From Amphiplicatus metriothermophilus (GTDB lineage Bacteria > Pseudomonadota > Alphaproteobacteria > Caulobacterales > Parvularculaceae), in the NCBI RefSeq assembly GCF_900199215.1, contig NZ_FZQA01000002.1:509501-573500 (forward strand): DNA of 64,000 nucleotides, in the 5' to 3' direction. How positions within the stretch are numbered: position 1 is the stretch's first letter; every line of letters starts with the position of its first letter. The notes beneath the pieces were generated by a model that saw only the letters and a list, made by a program, of their open reading frames with translations, was not told where the DNA came from and did no database searches. The position numbers were made by a program, and so were the translations under genes. Below, in pieces: positions 17,019 through 26,715 of the stretch.

Positions 17019-19739
17019 ATGATTTCGCCGACGCTCCGCCGCTCCAGCGCCGCGCCGCGAGCCGCGCGATGGCTCGCCGCCGGCGCCGCTCTGGCCCTCG
17101 CCGCCGCCTGCGGCGAACGCCCGGCCGACACCGCGCCGTCGGAGCAATCCTCGCGCGCATCGGAGGCCCAGGCCGCGCTCGCACCTTGGCGGGACCCTTC
17201 CCTTTCTCCTGAAGAGCGCGCGGCGGACCTCGTCTCCCGCCTGACCCTGGAGGAGAAGGTCTGGCAGATGTACGACAAAGCGCCGGCGATCGAGCGGCTC
17301 GGCGTGCCCGAGTACAACTGGTGGAACGAGGCGCTGCATGGCGTCGCGCGCGCCGGCGAAGCCACCGTCTTCCCGCAAGCGATCGGCCTCGCCGCGACCT
17401 GGGACGAGGACTTGATGCTCCGTGTCGCGACGGTCATCTCCGACGAGGCGCGCGCCAAGCATCACTATTATCTTTCCGAGGACGTGCGCGCGATGTATGG
17501 CGGCCTCACCTTCTGGTCGCCCAACATCAACATCTTCCGCGATCCGCGCTGGGGCCGCGGGCAGGAGACCTATGGCGAGGACCCGTTCCTGACGGGCCGC
17601 ATGGCGGTCAACTTCATCAACGGAATGCAGGGCGATCACGAGAAATATCTCAAGACCGTCGCCACGGTGAAGCATTACGCGGTCCATTCCGGGCCCGAGC
17701 CCACACGGCATTCCGACGATTATCATCCGAGCGAAGCCGACCTTCGGGAGACCTATTTGCCCGCCTTCAAGATGGCGTTCGACGAAACCGGCGTCGCTTC
17801 GGTCATGTGCGCCTACAACGCGGTGTGGGGCGCGCCGGCCTGCGGCAGCGAGCGGCTGATGGTCGATCTGTTGCGCGGGGAGCTCGGTTTCGACGGCTAT
17901 GTCGTCTCCGACTGCGGCGCCATCGGCGATTTCTATTATCCCCACGCCCACGCCTATGTGGAGACCCGCGCGGAAGCGGCCGCGCTCGCGGTGAAGATGG
18001 GCACCGACCTCAACTGCGGCGACGGCGAGGGCAACAAGATGGACGCCCTGCCCGAGGCGGTCGAGAAGGGCCTTATCGCTGAAGCGGAGATCGACAGGGC
18101 CGTTGAGCGCCTTTTCGCCGCGCGCTTCCGCCTCGGCATGTTCGACGACCCGGCGGACGTTCCATGGGCGTCTATCCCCTACTCCGTCGTAGCGAGCCCC
18201 GAGCATCTCGCGTTGTCGGAAGAGGCTGCGCGCAAGTCGCTTGTTCTTCTGAAGAACAACGGCGTGCTGCCGCTGAAGGGCGGCGAGAAGGTCGCGGTCA
18301 TCGGTCCGAATGCGGACAACAAGATGACGCTGATCGCCAATTATCACGGCGTGCCGACCGCGCCAGTGACGGCGCTCGAGGGAATCGTGGAGAAAATCGG
18401 CGCGCAGAACGTATCCTACGCGCCCGGCTCGCCCCTCGCCGGCGACGTCTACGCGCATTACGAGCCGGTAGGCCCGGACGTTCTGTTCCATGAAAACGAG
18501 AACGGCGCGCTCAGCCCTGGCCTCAAGGCCGCCTATTATGAAGACCCGCAGCGTTCGGGCGAACCCGTCCTGACGCGGATCGATCCCAATATCGACTTCT
18601 ACTGGCATCGTTCGCCGACGACGAACGGCCTCAACGACGAATTCGGCGCGACTTGGCGCGGCTACATCGTTCCGAAGAAGGACGGCGCCTACCGTTTCAA
18701 GGTCTCGCGCTGGGCCGAGGCTAGCATCGACGGCCGTCCGGCGAACGGCGAGACCTTCGAGATGAAGGCGGGCGAACGCTACGCCCTTTCCGTGGATTTC
18801 GGCCTCGTCAGCGGCTGGACGCGCGACGCGCTCGAAAAGTTCGTTCATCTCGAATGGGTCGACGTCTCCCGCGACCTGCGCGCCGAAGCCATGGCGGCTG
18901 CCGCCGAAGCCGACGTCATTCTCTTCTTCGGGGGCATCGACGCCACGCTCGAAGGCGAGGAGATGAAGGTCGAGATCGACGGCTTTCTCGGCGGCGACCG
19001 CACGCATCTGAACCTGCCGAAACCGCAAGAAGACCTGCTCAAAGCGCTCAAAGCGACCGGCAAGCCCGTCGTGCTCGTCAATTTCTCGGGCAGCGCCATG
19101 GCGCTCAACTGGGCGGACGAGAATCTCGACGCGATCGTGCAGGCCTTTTATCCGGGAGAGAAAGCCGGAGCCGCGATCGTGGACCTTCTGTGGGGCGAAT
19201 TCAGCCCGTCGGGGCGCCTGCCCGTGACGTTCTACCGGTCGCTCGACGGCCTGCCGGCCTTCGACGATTACTCGATGCGCAATCGCACCTACAAATATTA
19301 TGAAGGCGAGCCGCTATATCCGTTCGGCTACGGACTGAGCTACACGACCTTCGCCTATTCCGATCTAGCGGCCCCCGAGAGCCACGACGCCGGCGAGCCG
19401 ATGCCGGTCAGCGTCACGGTGACTAACACAGGCGCGCGCGCAGGCCGCGAGGTGGTTCAGGTCTATCTCCAGCGCGAGGACCGCCCGCACCCGTCCGCGC
19501 CGCGCGTCGAGCTGGTCGCTTTCGATGTGGCGGAACTCGAACCCGGCGAAAGCAGGACGGTCAGCTTCGTCCTCCCGCCCGAGCGTCTCGGCTTCTACGA
19601 CGAGGACGGCGCGTTCGTGACGCCGAACGGCTCAGGCGCGATCGTCAGCATCGGCGGCGGCCAGCCCGGCATGACTCCTGAAGGACAGGCCGCGTCGCGG
19701 CGCGTCGTTTTCGCGGCTGACGCCTCGGACGGGCGATGA
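17019..19739 (+). CDS. GH3 beta-xylosidase/beta-glucosidase with PA14 insert, lipoprotein
   Basis: 906 aa; GGGAGGAG ribosome site. A lipoprotein signal ends in AAAC. The GH3 N-terminal barrel includes YNWWNEALHGVAR, NIFRDPRWGRGQETYGEDP, VKHYAVHSGPE and the nucleophile Asp298 in VVSDCGAI. A PA14-like sugar-binding insert lies at about residues 500-640 (LKAAYYED to the carboxylate-rich end). The C-terminal barrel (GYGLSYTTFAY) and a fibronectin-III-like tail (VTVTNTGARAGREVVQVYL) follow. The NWWNEALHGVAR pattern is usual in xylan beta-xylosidases. It would trim xylo-oligosaccharides made by the GH10 enzyme. Confidence 0.93.
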   Translation: MISPTLRRSSAAPRAARWLAAGAALALAAACGERPADTAPSEQSSRASEAQAALAPWRDPSLSPEERAADLVSRLTLEEKVWQMYDKAPAIERLGVPEYNWWNEALHGVARAGEATVFPQAIGLAATWDEDLMLRVATVISDEARAKHHYYLSEDVRAMYGGLTFWSPNINIFRDPRWGRGQETYGEDPFLTGRMAVNFINGMQGDHEKYLKTVATVKHYAVHSGPEPTRHSDDYHPSEADLRETYLPAFKMAFDETGVASVMCAYNAVWGAPACGSERLMVDLLRGELGFDGYVVSDCGAIGDFYYPHAHAYVETRAEAAALAVKMGTDLNCGDGEGNKMDALPEAVEKGLIAEAEIDRAVERLFAARFRLGMFDDPADVPWASIPYSVVASPEHLALSEEAARKSLVLLKNNGVLPLKGGEKVAVIGPNADNKMTLIANYHGVPTAPVTALEGIVEKIGAQNVSYAPGSPLAGDVYAHYEPVGPDVLFHENENGALSPGLKAAYYEDPQRSGEPVLTRIDPNIDFYWHRSPTTNGLNDEFGATWRGYIVPKKDGAYRFKVSRWAEASIDGRPANGETFEMKAGERYALSVDFGLVSGWTRDALEKFVHLEWVDVSRDLRAEAMAAAAEADVILFFGGIDATLEGEEMKVEIDGFLGGDRTHLNLPKPQEDLLKALKATGKPVVLVNFSGSAMALNWADENLDAIVQAFYPGEKAGAAIVDLLWGEFSPSGRLPVTFYRSLDGLPAFDDYSMRNRTYKYYEGEPLYPFGYGLSYTTFAYSDLAAPESHDAGEPMPVSVTVTNTGARAGREVVQVYLQREDRPHPSAPRVELVAFDVAELEPGESRTVSFVLPPERLGFYDEDGAFVTPNGSGAIVSIGGGQPGMTPEGQAASRRVVFAADASDGR

Positions 19740-19754
19740 GCGATCGCAGGCGGC

Positions 19755-20873
19755 TTACGACGCATCGGTCAGCACCCTGATTTCGTCCTCCGCGAGGCCC
19801 GCCTCGCGGAGGATATCCGTCGTATGCGCGCCGCGCGCCGGGACTGGACCAGGCTCCGGCGCCGGCGCGCCGTCGAAACGCGGCGCCGGCGCGCCCTGCA
19901 GAACCCCGCCGACGATCCTATAGGCGTCCCGCGCGCGCATGTGCGGGTGCTCGGCGGCCTCGCCCGGCGAGAGCACCGGGGCGAAGCAGACGTCGGTTCC
20001 TTCAAGCAGCGCCGTCCACTCCCCGCGCGTGCGCGAGGCGAACAGATCGCGCAGCCGCGCCTTCAGCGCCGGCCACTTCGCCGCGTCATACTGGTTCGCG
20101 AAGTCGGGATCGCCGGAAAGCCCGAGCTTCTCAAGAAGCAGCGCATAGAACTTCGGCTCCAGCGGGCCGATGGAGATCCAGCCGCCGTCCTTGCACTGAT
20201 AAACGTCGTAGAAATGCGCGCCGTCGACCATAGATCGCCCCCGCTCGTCGGGTAGGCCGCCGGCCGCGCGCAGCGACAGGAGCAGATTCATCATATGCGC
20301 CGCGCCATCGACGATGGCGGCGTCGACGACGCTTCCCTCGCCCGTCTCCCGCGCGCGCAAGAGCCCCGCGAGAATCCCTACGGCAAGATAGAGCGCGCCG
20401 CCGGCGACGTCGCCCGCGAGAGTCGGCGGCGGAACTGGCGCTTCGCCCGCCCGGCCGGCGTACCACGCCGCGCCGGCGAGGCTCGCATAGTTGAGGTCGT
20501 GCCCTGCGGCCGCGGCGAGCGGGCCGGTCTGGCCCCAGCCCGTGAGCCTGCCGTAGACGATCTTCGGGTTGACCGCGCGCACGTCGTCCGGACCCAGACC
20601 AAGCCGCTCCATGACGCCGGGCCGCAAACCTTCGATCAACGCCTCGGCGTTCGCGCAGATGCGCAGCGCCGCCTCGCGCGCCGCCGGCCGCTTGAGATCG
20701 AGCGCGATCGAGCGCTTGCCGCGGCGGAAGATCGCGCCCGGCCCGCCGACGGCGCCGTCGGGGCGTTCGATCACGATCACATCCGCGCCCAAATCCGCCA
20801 GCAGCATCCCGCAGAAAGGGCCGGGGCCCAGCCCTTCGAACTCGACGACGCGCAGGCCGCGTAAAATCCCCAC
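19755..20873 (-). CDS. CaiB/BaiF CoA-transferase family, alpha-methylacyl-CoA racemase-like
   Basis: 372 aa, GTG start with GGAGGAG upstream. It belongs to family III CoA-transferases: LRVVEFEGLGPGPFCGMLLADLGADVI at the N-terminus, then AGHDLNYASLAGAAW (catalytic His-Asp segment of methylacyl-CoA racemases) and LAGDVAGGALYLAVG with the second conserved Asp. These features fit racemisation of 2-methylacyl-CoA esters in branched fatty-acid or sterol side-chain oxidation, in the cytosol. It converges with the GH3 gene (15-bp gap) and has no pathway neighbours. CoA transfer between carboxylates is the alternative. Confidence 0.88.
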   Translation of the reverse strand: MGILRGLRVVEFEGLGPGPFCGMLLADLGADVIVIERPDGAVGGPGAIFRRGKRSIALDLKRPAAREAALRICANAEALIEGLRPGVMERLGLGPDDVRAVNPKIVYGRLTGWGQTGPLAAAAGHDLNYASLAGAAWYAGRAGEAPVPPPTLAGDVAGGALYLAVGILAGLLRARETGEGSVVDAAIVDGAAHMMNLLLSLRAAGGLPDERGRSMVDGAHFYDVYQCKDGGWISIGPLEPKFYALLLEKLGLSGDPDFANQYDAAKWPALKARLRDLFASRTRGEWTALLEGTDVCFAPVLSPGEAAEHPHMRARDAYRIVGGVLQGAPAPRFDGAPAPEPGPVPARGAHTTDILREAGLAEDEIRVLTDAS

Positions 20874-20984
20874 GGCTTATTCTCCTCCATCATCTTGCAA
20901 ACCATGAGGGGGCGCGTTTTCCCGCGCAAGCGCGCGGCGCAGGAGCAGCTGCCGTAGAGCGAAGGATAGACCCCGCGCGCGGCC

Positions 20985-22067
20985 TCATTCAGCCGCGTGG
21001 AGACGGGACTCGTCCGTGGGATCGAGCCGGCCGCCGTTGAAGACGAAGCCTTCGACGCCCGGCACGTAGAGCATGTTCGTCAGTCGCCCGGCGAACGGCG
21101 CAAAATCGCCGTCCTGCGTCTTGAGGCATACATGCGCGAGCGGAATGACCTCGCCGAGCTTCGAAAGCGTCTTCTCGCCCACCGCCCGGAACAGCGGCAG
21201 ATCGTCCGGGTGCACGATATCCTTCGTGGTCTTGCCGAGCAGCGCCTGGGGCGGGCCGCCCAAAGCCTGCGCGACCGAAGGGCTGGCGTAGGTGACGCGC
21301 CCCTCCGGCGAAAAGATGATGGTCACGTCCTGCGAGGATTCGACAAGGGCGCGGAAGCGCTTTTCGGACTCGTGCGCCGCATCGACCTGCTTCTTCAGCG
21401 CGTCGAGCAGGCGGTCGTTGCGCGAGCGCAGCCGGATCGAACGAATGACCATCTGGTTCGTGGTCCAGGCGAGATAAATCGTCGCCGCCGCGAACAGGCA
21501 CACGATGACCGCGATGGCCGGCCCGTAAGGCGGCTGACTGAAAGCATAGACGGCCGCGAAAGGCGTGAGCGCCGGCACGTTGAACAAGAGCACCGCGCGC
21601 ATGAAAGCCCCAGCCGAGGCGATGGAAGCCGCCGCCATCGCCGCGATCATGAAAGGCAGAAAGGCGTTCCCGAGCAGGCCGTGCACGGCGAAGATCGGCG
21701 CCAGAGCGCCCCACAGAACGCCGTTCAGCGCCATGCCGCCCATGTAGAACTTCGCAAAGGCGGCGAGCCCGTGCGACTGCGCCGCGGAGGGACGCGAATA
21801 CCGGAACCACAGCGCGAACAGGGCGAGGCCAAGACCGACGACGAGGCCGGCCCAGCTCATCAGCAGCAGATTGTCGATGCTCCGCCACGCCACGGCCGCG
21901 ACGATCGCGGCATTGACGACGCTGACGCCGATGCCGACCGGCGCGCTGCGCATGAGCAGCGCCATCCGGTCCGCGCGAATCTTCACACGGTCGGCGACGG
22001 TCAGTCGGTGCTCGACGGCCCGGCGGCGCGGCGCATTGGATATCGCCGTCTGCAGACCTGCGATCAT
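20985..22067 (-). CDS. Membrane PAS-domain sensor protein without output domain
   Basis: 360 aa from the ATG at 22067, preferred over a GTG at 22109 because a GGCGGGAG site precedes it. Six to seven hydrophobic helices (about residues 35-205) form a membrane sensor module, then a short coiled segment and one PAS domain (ESEKRFRALVESSQDVTIIFSPEG onward, residues about 235-350). No kinase, GGDEF or HTH domain follows; the protein ends shortly after the PAS fold. It may signal through a partner or be an orphan sensor. The organisation resembles MASE-type sensory proteins that lost their output. Confidence 0.75.
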   Translation of the reverse strand: MIAGLQTAISNAPRRRAVEHRLTVADRVKIRADRMALLMRSAPVGIGVSVVNAAIVAAVAWRSIDNLLLMSWAGLVVGLGLALFALWFRYSRPSAAQSHGLAAFAKFYMGGMALNGVLWGALAPIFAVHGLLGNAFLPFMIAAMAAASIASAGAFMRAVLLFNVPALTPFAAVYAFSQPPYGPAIAVIVCLFAAATIYLAWTTNQMVIRSIRLRSRNDRLLDALKKQVDAAHESEKRFRALVESSQDVTIIFSPEGRVTYASPSVAQALGGPPQALLGKTTKDIVHPDDLPLFRAVGEKTLSKLGEVIPLAHVCLKTQDGDFAPFAGRLTNMLYVPGVEGFVFNGGRLDPTDESRLHAAE

Positions 22068-23566
<1,499 letters not shown>

Positions 23567-23613
23567 CCGCGCCGTCGGCGCAGTCTATCGACTGCGTCGA
23601 TGCCGGACATCCG

Positions 23614-23632
23614 GTTTATCCATTTGATAAAC
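23614..23632. promoter_or_regulatory. Inverted repeat overlapping putative dps promoter
   Basis: GTTTATC and GATAAAC form a 7-bp inverted repeat with a 5-nt spacer. A promoter-like TTGATA (23624-23629), 17-nt spacer and TATCTC (23647-23652) overlap it, so a bound repressor would cover the -35 box of dps. The size and A/T-rich arms fit a metal- or peroxide-responsive regulator, but the protein is unknown. Confidence 0.45.
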
Positions 23633-23695
23633 GCCGATCCGGCGCCTATCTCTGTGTGGAACCGCTATAAGGAAAGGGAGAGACAGGAGCTGCCC

Positions 23696-24169
23696 ATGAG
23701 CAATATCAACACCGGCCTCGCCGACAACGCCCGCCGCGCCGTCGCGGCGGCCCTGAACAACGTTCTCGCCGATACCTACGCGCTTTATCTCAAGACGCAT
23801 TCCTATCACTGGAACGTTACGGGACCGCAGTTCCACACGCTGCATGTCCTGTTCGAAGAGCAGTATCGCGAGATGTGGGCGGCGCTCGACGAGATCGCCG
23901 AACGCGTACGCGCGCTCGGCGTTTACGCGCCGGCCAGCGGCAAGGCGTTCTCCGAACTGACCGTCATCGACAGCGCCGACAAGGAGCCGCCTGCGGCCGA
24001 GAAGATGGTGGAAAACCTGCTGAAGGACCACGAAACGCTTATCCGCCGCGCGCGCGAGGCGCTCGCCACGGCGGAAGAAGCCAGCGATCCGGCCAGCGAA
24101 GATCTGCTCACCCAGCGCATCCAGACGCATGAAAAGACCGCCTGGATGCTCCGTTCCCTGACGGCCTGA
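23696..24169 (+). CDS. dps: Dps-family ferritin-like DNA-protection protein
   Basis: 157 aa from the ATG at 23696, with an AGGAG site. It is a four-helix ferritin-like fold with the Dps ferroxidase signature: KTHSYHWNVTGPQFHTLHVLFEEQY holds the His and acidic ligands shared across the subunit interface, and DEIAERVRALG follows. Dps dodecamers oxidise Fe2+ with H2O2, store iron and bind DNA under oxidative stress or starvation. An inverted repeat at 23614-23632 overlaps the likely promoter. Confidence 0.95.
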   Translation: MSNINTGLADNARRAVAAALNNVLADTYALYLKTHSYHWNVTGPQFHTLHVLFEEQYREMWAALDEIAERVRALGVYAPASGKAFSELTVIDSADKEPPAAEKMVENLLKDHETLIRRAREALATAEEASDPASEDLLTQRIQTHEKTAWMLRSLTA

Positions 24170-24181
24170 CCCAAAGAAAAA

Positions 24182-24205
24182 GCCGGTCCGCCTTGACGGA
24201 CCGGC
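24182..24205 (-). terminator. Intrinsic terminator (minus strand)
   Basis: A perfect 9-bp GC-rich stem (GCCGGTCCG with CGGACCGGC) with a 6-nt loop. On the minus strand it is followed directly by TTTTTCTTT, a good U-tract. It starts 12 bp after the dps stop, so the stem may also help end dps mRNA. Confidence 0.8.
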
Positions 24206-24211
24206 CAGTCG

Positions 24212-24248
24212 TTCGAGCAAATCAGAGGGCTCATAGCGTTTGCTCGAA
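24212..24248. repeat. 10-bp inverted repeat next to terminator
   Basis: TTCGAGCAAA (24212-24221) and TTTGCTCGAA (24239-24248) are exact inverse complements separated by 17 nt. Together with the adjacent terminator stem they would form a two-hairpin RNA 3' end on the minus strand. Confidence 0.6.
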
Positions 24249-24435
24249 GGGGACGGGGAGAGAAGCAGCGACCCCGCTTCGCGCGATCGAGACGCGCAGG
24301 AAGGTCGCCTTTTCTCTGTACGAAAAATCTAATCCGTCCGCGCCTTCGTGCAAAGACCGCTCGCCGCGGCGCGCGCACGCTCCGTCGAAGAAATCGGAAC
24401 GCACAAGCGCCGCGCAACAATATAGCGCGCACGCA

Positions 24436-25458
24436 TTATTCTTTTAACGCCCCCACAGCGCGCAACCGACGGATCGTTTCGTCGGCCGCCCGGCTCGTTT
24501 CGTCGAGCGGCTCATAGCGCCAGCTTTCCAGAACCCCGGAAAACGGCCGCGCGACGCCGCGCTCGGCGAGCGCGCGATGGAATCGTTCGAACTTGTTCGC
24601 GCGCCGCGCCAGCGGCGCGCGGTCGAGCGGAAAGACATGAACCGGCTTCCCGGTCATCGCCGCCTCCGCCGCCATGTTCACGCTGTCTGCGGTGACGATC
24701 ACATGATCGGCGAGGCCCAGCATGCCGAAATAGGGATTGTCGAGGCCGGCGACCGCCTCGCCCCTCCAGAAAAAGTGCGGCGCTTCCTTGAGCGCGGCAA
24801 GGATCGCGGCGCGCGTTTCGTCTTCGGTGCGACGCGACGCCGTAACCATAAGGCCCGCGCCGCCGTCCGCCAGCGCGCGCAGAGCGTCGGCGAAGCGCTG
24901 GCGCGCGTGTGCGGAAAAGCGATAGGCTCGGTTCGGCCCGCCGACGAGAACCGCGACGCGCGGCGCGGGCAGATGCGCGAGCGCCGGCGCGAGACGGCGC
25001 GCATCGTCTTTGAGGCGCGAGGGCGTCAGGCGGTTCGGCGAGCCGAGGATCGGAAAAACGTTCGGACCATGAAGGCCGTCATGCTCAGGCGGGACGACGA
25101 GATCGAACGAAACGAGCGGCGCGCGCGGCGCCTGCGTCTGCACGACGAACGTCCGTGGGCTGCGTTTCCTGACGGCGATGCTGAAAGGAACGCTGAGGCG
25201 GCCGCAGGCGATCCACAGATCGGGAAAAGGCGCGTCGAGCCGCGCGCTGTCGGACGACAGGCGCGCGAAGGGATCGCTCCACAGGGCGCGCGGCAGCGCG
25301 CGCCAGGGCGCGCCGACGGCGAGGCGCTTCGCTTCGATACGCAGCGCCGTCCGACGGCCGATCGCTTCGGCGAGGCCGAGCGCCTGATTCTCCATGCCGG
25401 CGCGGCCGTCGCTGACGACCCAGCAGGAGAGCGGTTCGGAGGAAGGCTTCGGCGTCAT
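24436..25458 (-). CDS. ELM1/GtrOC1-like family protein (DUF1022)
   Basis: 340 aa from the ATG at 25458 (an upstream frame extension to 25509 is possible). The start WVVSDGRAGMENQALGLAEAI, the IACGRLSVPFSIAVRK stretch, VVPPEHDGLHGPNVFPILGSPNRLTP and VTADSVNMAAEAAMTGKPVHVFPL match DUF1022 proteins, often named mitochondrial-fission ELM1-like. The fold is predicted to resemble GT-B nucleotide-sugar glycosyltransferases, and bacterial members are suspected in cell-envelope glycan synthesis. No neighbour clarifies its role. Confidence 0.85.
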   Translation of the reverse strand: MTPKPSSEPLSCWVVSDGRAGMENQALGLAEAIGRRTALRIEAKRLAVGAPWRALPRALWSDPFARLSSDSARLDAPFPDLWIACGRLSVPFSIAVRKRSPRTFVVQTQAPRAPLVSFDLVVPPEHDGLHGPNVFPILGSPNRLTPSRLKDDARRLAPALAHLPAPRVAVLVGGPNRAYRFSAHARQRFADALRALADGGAGLMVTASRRTEDETRAAILAALKEAPHFFWRGEAVAGLDNPYFGMLGLADHVIVTADSVNMAAEAAMTGKPVHVFPLDRAPLARRANKFERFHRALAERGVARPFSGVLESWRYEPLDETSRAADETIRRLRAVGALKE

Positions 25459-25534
25459 CAGGGCCGTGCTTAAACCGACCCGCCCCGCCCGCCTAGTCGA
25501 ACGGCGCAAGGTGAGAGGGGGGCGATAATGGCGG

Positions 25535-25610
25535 TGGCGCCGCGTGTCCGACTCGAACGGACGACCTACCGCTTACAAGGCGGTTGCTCTACCAGCTGAG
25601 CTAACGCGGC
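25535..25610 (-). tRNA. tRNA-Thr (anticodon UGU)
   Basis: 76 nt with encoded CCA. The acceptor GCCGCGT pairs fully with ACGCGGC. The D arm is GCTCAGCTGGTAGAGC; the anticodon stem ACCGC/GCGGT encloses loop CTTGTAA with anticodon TGT; the variable loop is AGGTC; the T arm is GTCCG-TTCGAGT-CGGAC. It reads ACA and related threonine codons. No integrase gene or attachment-site duplication is visible beside it. Confidence 0.98.
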
Positions 25611-25685
25611 CGCTTGATTTCGGATATCGGATCGCGCGAAGGATGGCCAGACCCCAAGGGGCGCCGCGCGAGGGCAATATCGAAA

Positions 25686-26114
25686 ATGACGTCGAAAACC
25701 AAGCGGTCCCTGCTTGCATGGGCGGCCGGCGCGGCGGCGGTCGTCGGCCTCGCCGCCTGCGGCCGGGAGAAGCCGTCCGAGGCGCCGGCGCTGTCCGGGG
25801 CGGCCCTGGGCGAACGGGAGTATCGGTCCTGCGCGATTTGCCATGCGAGCGCCCCGCCGGGCACGCCCGCGGGCGACGCGCGCCTCGTCGGCCCGACGCT
25901 TTGGGGCGTCTACGGCCAGCCCGCGGCGCGCCTTGACGGCTACGCCTATTCGACAGCCATGCGCGAAGCGGACCTCATCTGGGACGCGGCGACGCTCGAC
26001 GCCTTCATCGCGAACCCGCAGGCTGTCGTGCGCGGCACGCGCATGAGCTACGCCGGCGAGCCGAACCCGGAAAAGCGCGCGGCGATCATCGAATATCTCA
26101 AGACGCTGCAGTGA
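25686..26114 (+). CDS. c-type cytochrome, class I, lipoprotein
   Basis: 142 aa from the ATG at 25686. A lipoprotein signal ends in LAAC. One haem-binding CAICH motif follows, with a GPTLWGVYG segment as in cytochrome c2/cy and a later Met (GTRMSYAG) as the likely sixth haem ligand. It is probably a membrane-anchored periplasmic electron carrier. The gene is transcribed away from tRNA-Thr and converges with yjbQ. Confidence 0.9.
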   Translation: MTSKTKRSLLAWAAGAAAVVGLAACGREKPSEAPALSGAALGEREYRSCAICHASAPPGTPAGDARLVGPTLWGVYGQPAARLDGYAYSTAMREADLIWDAATLDAFIANPQAVVRGTRMSYAGEPNPEKRAAIIEYLKTLQ

Positions 26115-26147
26115 GGTTGCAGCTTGCAGGGGGCGTCCGGCCCCCGT

Positions 26148-26567
26148 TCACGCATTGAGATGTCCGACGACGCGGCGGCGATGGCGCCCGTCGCGATGTT
26201 CGAAAAGATAAATTCCCTGCCAGGTCCCAAGAGCGAGTCGGCGGTCAGCGACCGGAATTGACAGCGACACGGCCGTCAGCGCCGCCTTGATGTGCGCCGG
26301 CATGTCGTCCGGCCCCTCGGCCCTGTGCGCGATCCAGCGCATCGACGGGTCGTCAGAAGGCGGAACGAGGCGGCGGAAGAATTCGTCGAGATCGCGCCGG
26401 ACATCCGGGTCAGCGTTCTCCTGAACGAGCAGCGAGCAGGAGGTGTGCTGCGCGAAAAGCGTCAGCAGCCCCTCGCCGACCCCCGCCTCGCGCACGAATC
26501 GGCGCGCATGCTCGGTGAACTCGTAAAGCCCGGGGCCGGCGGTCGCGATGGCGAAGGTTGTTTGCAC
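26148..26567 (-). CDS. yjbQ: YjbQ/UPF0047 family protein
   Basis: 139 aa from the GTG at 26567, which gives the usual family length of about 139. The frame extends further upstream but into a repeat. The family core is present: LTLFAQHTSCSLLVQENADPDVRRDL, GPDDMPAHIKAAL and LALGTWQGIYLFEHRD, including the conserved His residues of a small trimeric fold. E. coli YjbQ has weak thiamine-phosphate synthase activity; the physiological role is unclear. A dispersed palindromic repeat lies directly upstream. Confidence 0.9.
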   Translation of the reverse strand: MQTTFAIATAGPGLYEFTEHARRFVREAGVGEGLLTLFAQHTSCSLLVQENADPDVRRDLDEFFRRLVPPSDDPSMRWIAHRAEGPDDMPAHIKAALTAVSLSIPVADRRLALGTWQGIYLFEHRDGRHRRRVVGHLNA

Positions 26568-26623
26568 GAAGCGAATGTAGGGCGGATGACGGAAAAGAGG
26601 AAGGAAGGAACGGAGCCCGCCGT

Positions 26624-26667
26624 CCCGGGCGCGTTGCAGCATTTTGATGACGCAATGCAGACCCGGG
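26624..26667. repeat. Dispersed palindromic (REP-like) element, copy 1
   Basis: Bounded by CCCGGG on both sides. Its reverse complement (CCCGGGTCTGCATTGCGTCA...) matches the element at 46519-46565 almost base for base, except in one degenerate arm. It lies between yjbQ and the class II aldolase gene, both on the minus strand. Confidence 0.75.
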
Positions 26668-26715
26668 ACCAAGTTCGTCAGAGTTCGGCGCAGGCGCGTT
26701 CTTTCCGATTCCCCT

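Larger units (their letters stand above)
24173..24319 (-). ncRNA. Candidate small RNA (about 150 nt)
   Basis: On the minus strand a promoter-like TTGCAC (24348-24353), 16-nt spacer and TAGATT (24326-24331) precede about 150 nt without a coding frame. These contain a pyrimidine-rich stretch (TCTCTCCCCGTCCCC), a 10-bp stem (24248-24239 with 24221-24212) and then a perfect 9-bp terminator stem followed by TTTTTCTTT. This looks like a trans-acting sRNA. It could instead be the 3' UTR of the upstream ELM1 gene. Confidence 0.38.

Noticed and set aside
16902-19028. 708-codon open frame opposite the GH3 gene
   Set aside because: Mirror frame in GC-rich DNA; no domain, and GH3 motifs are complete on the plus strand.
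25535-25610. tRNA-Thr as a genomic-island attachment site
   Set aside because: No integrase gene and no repeat of the tRNA 3' end in the window; neighbours look like ordinary chromosomal genes.
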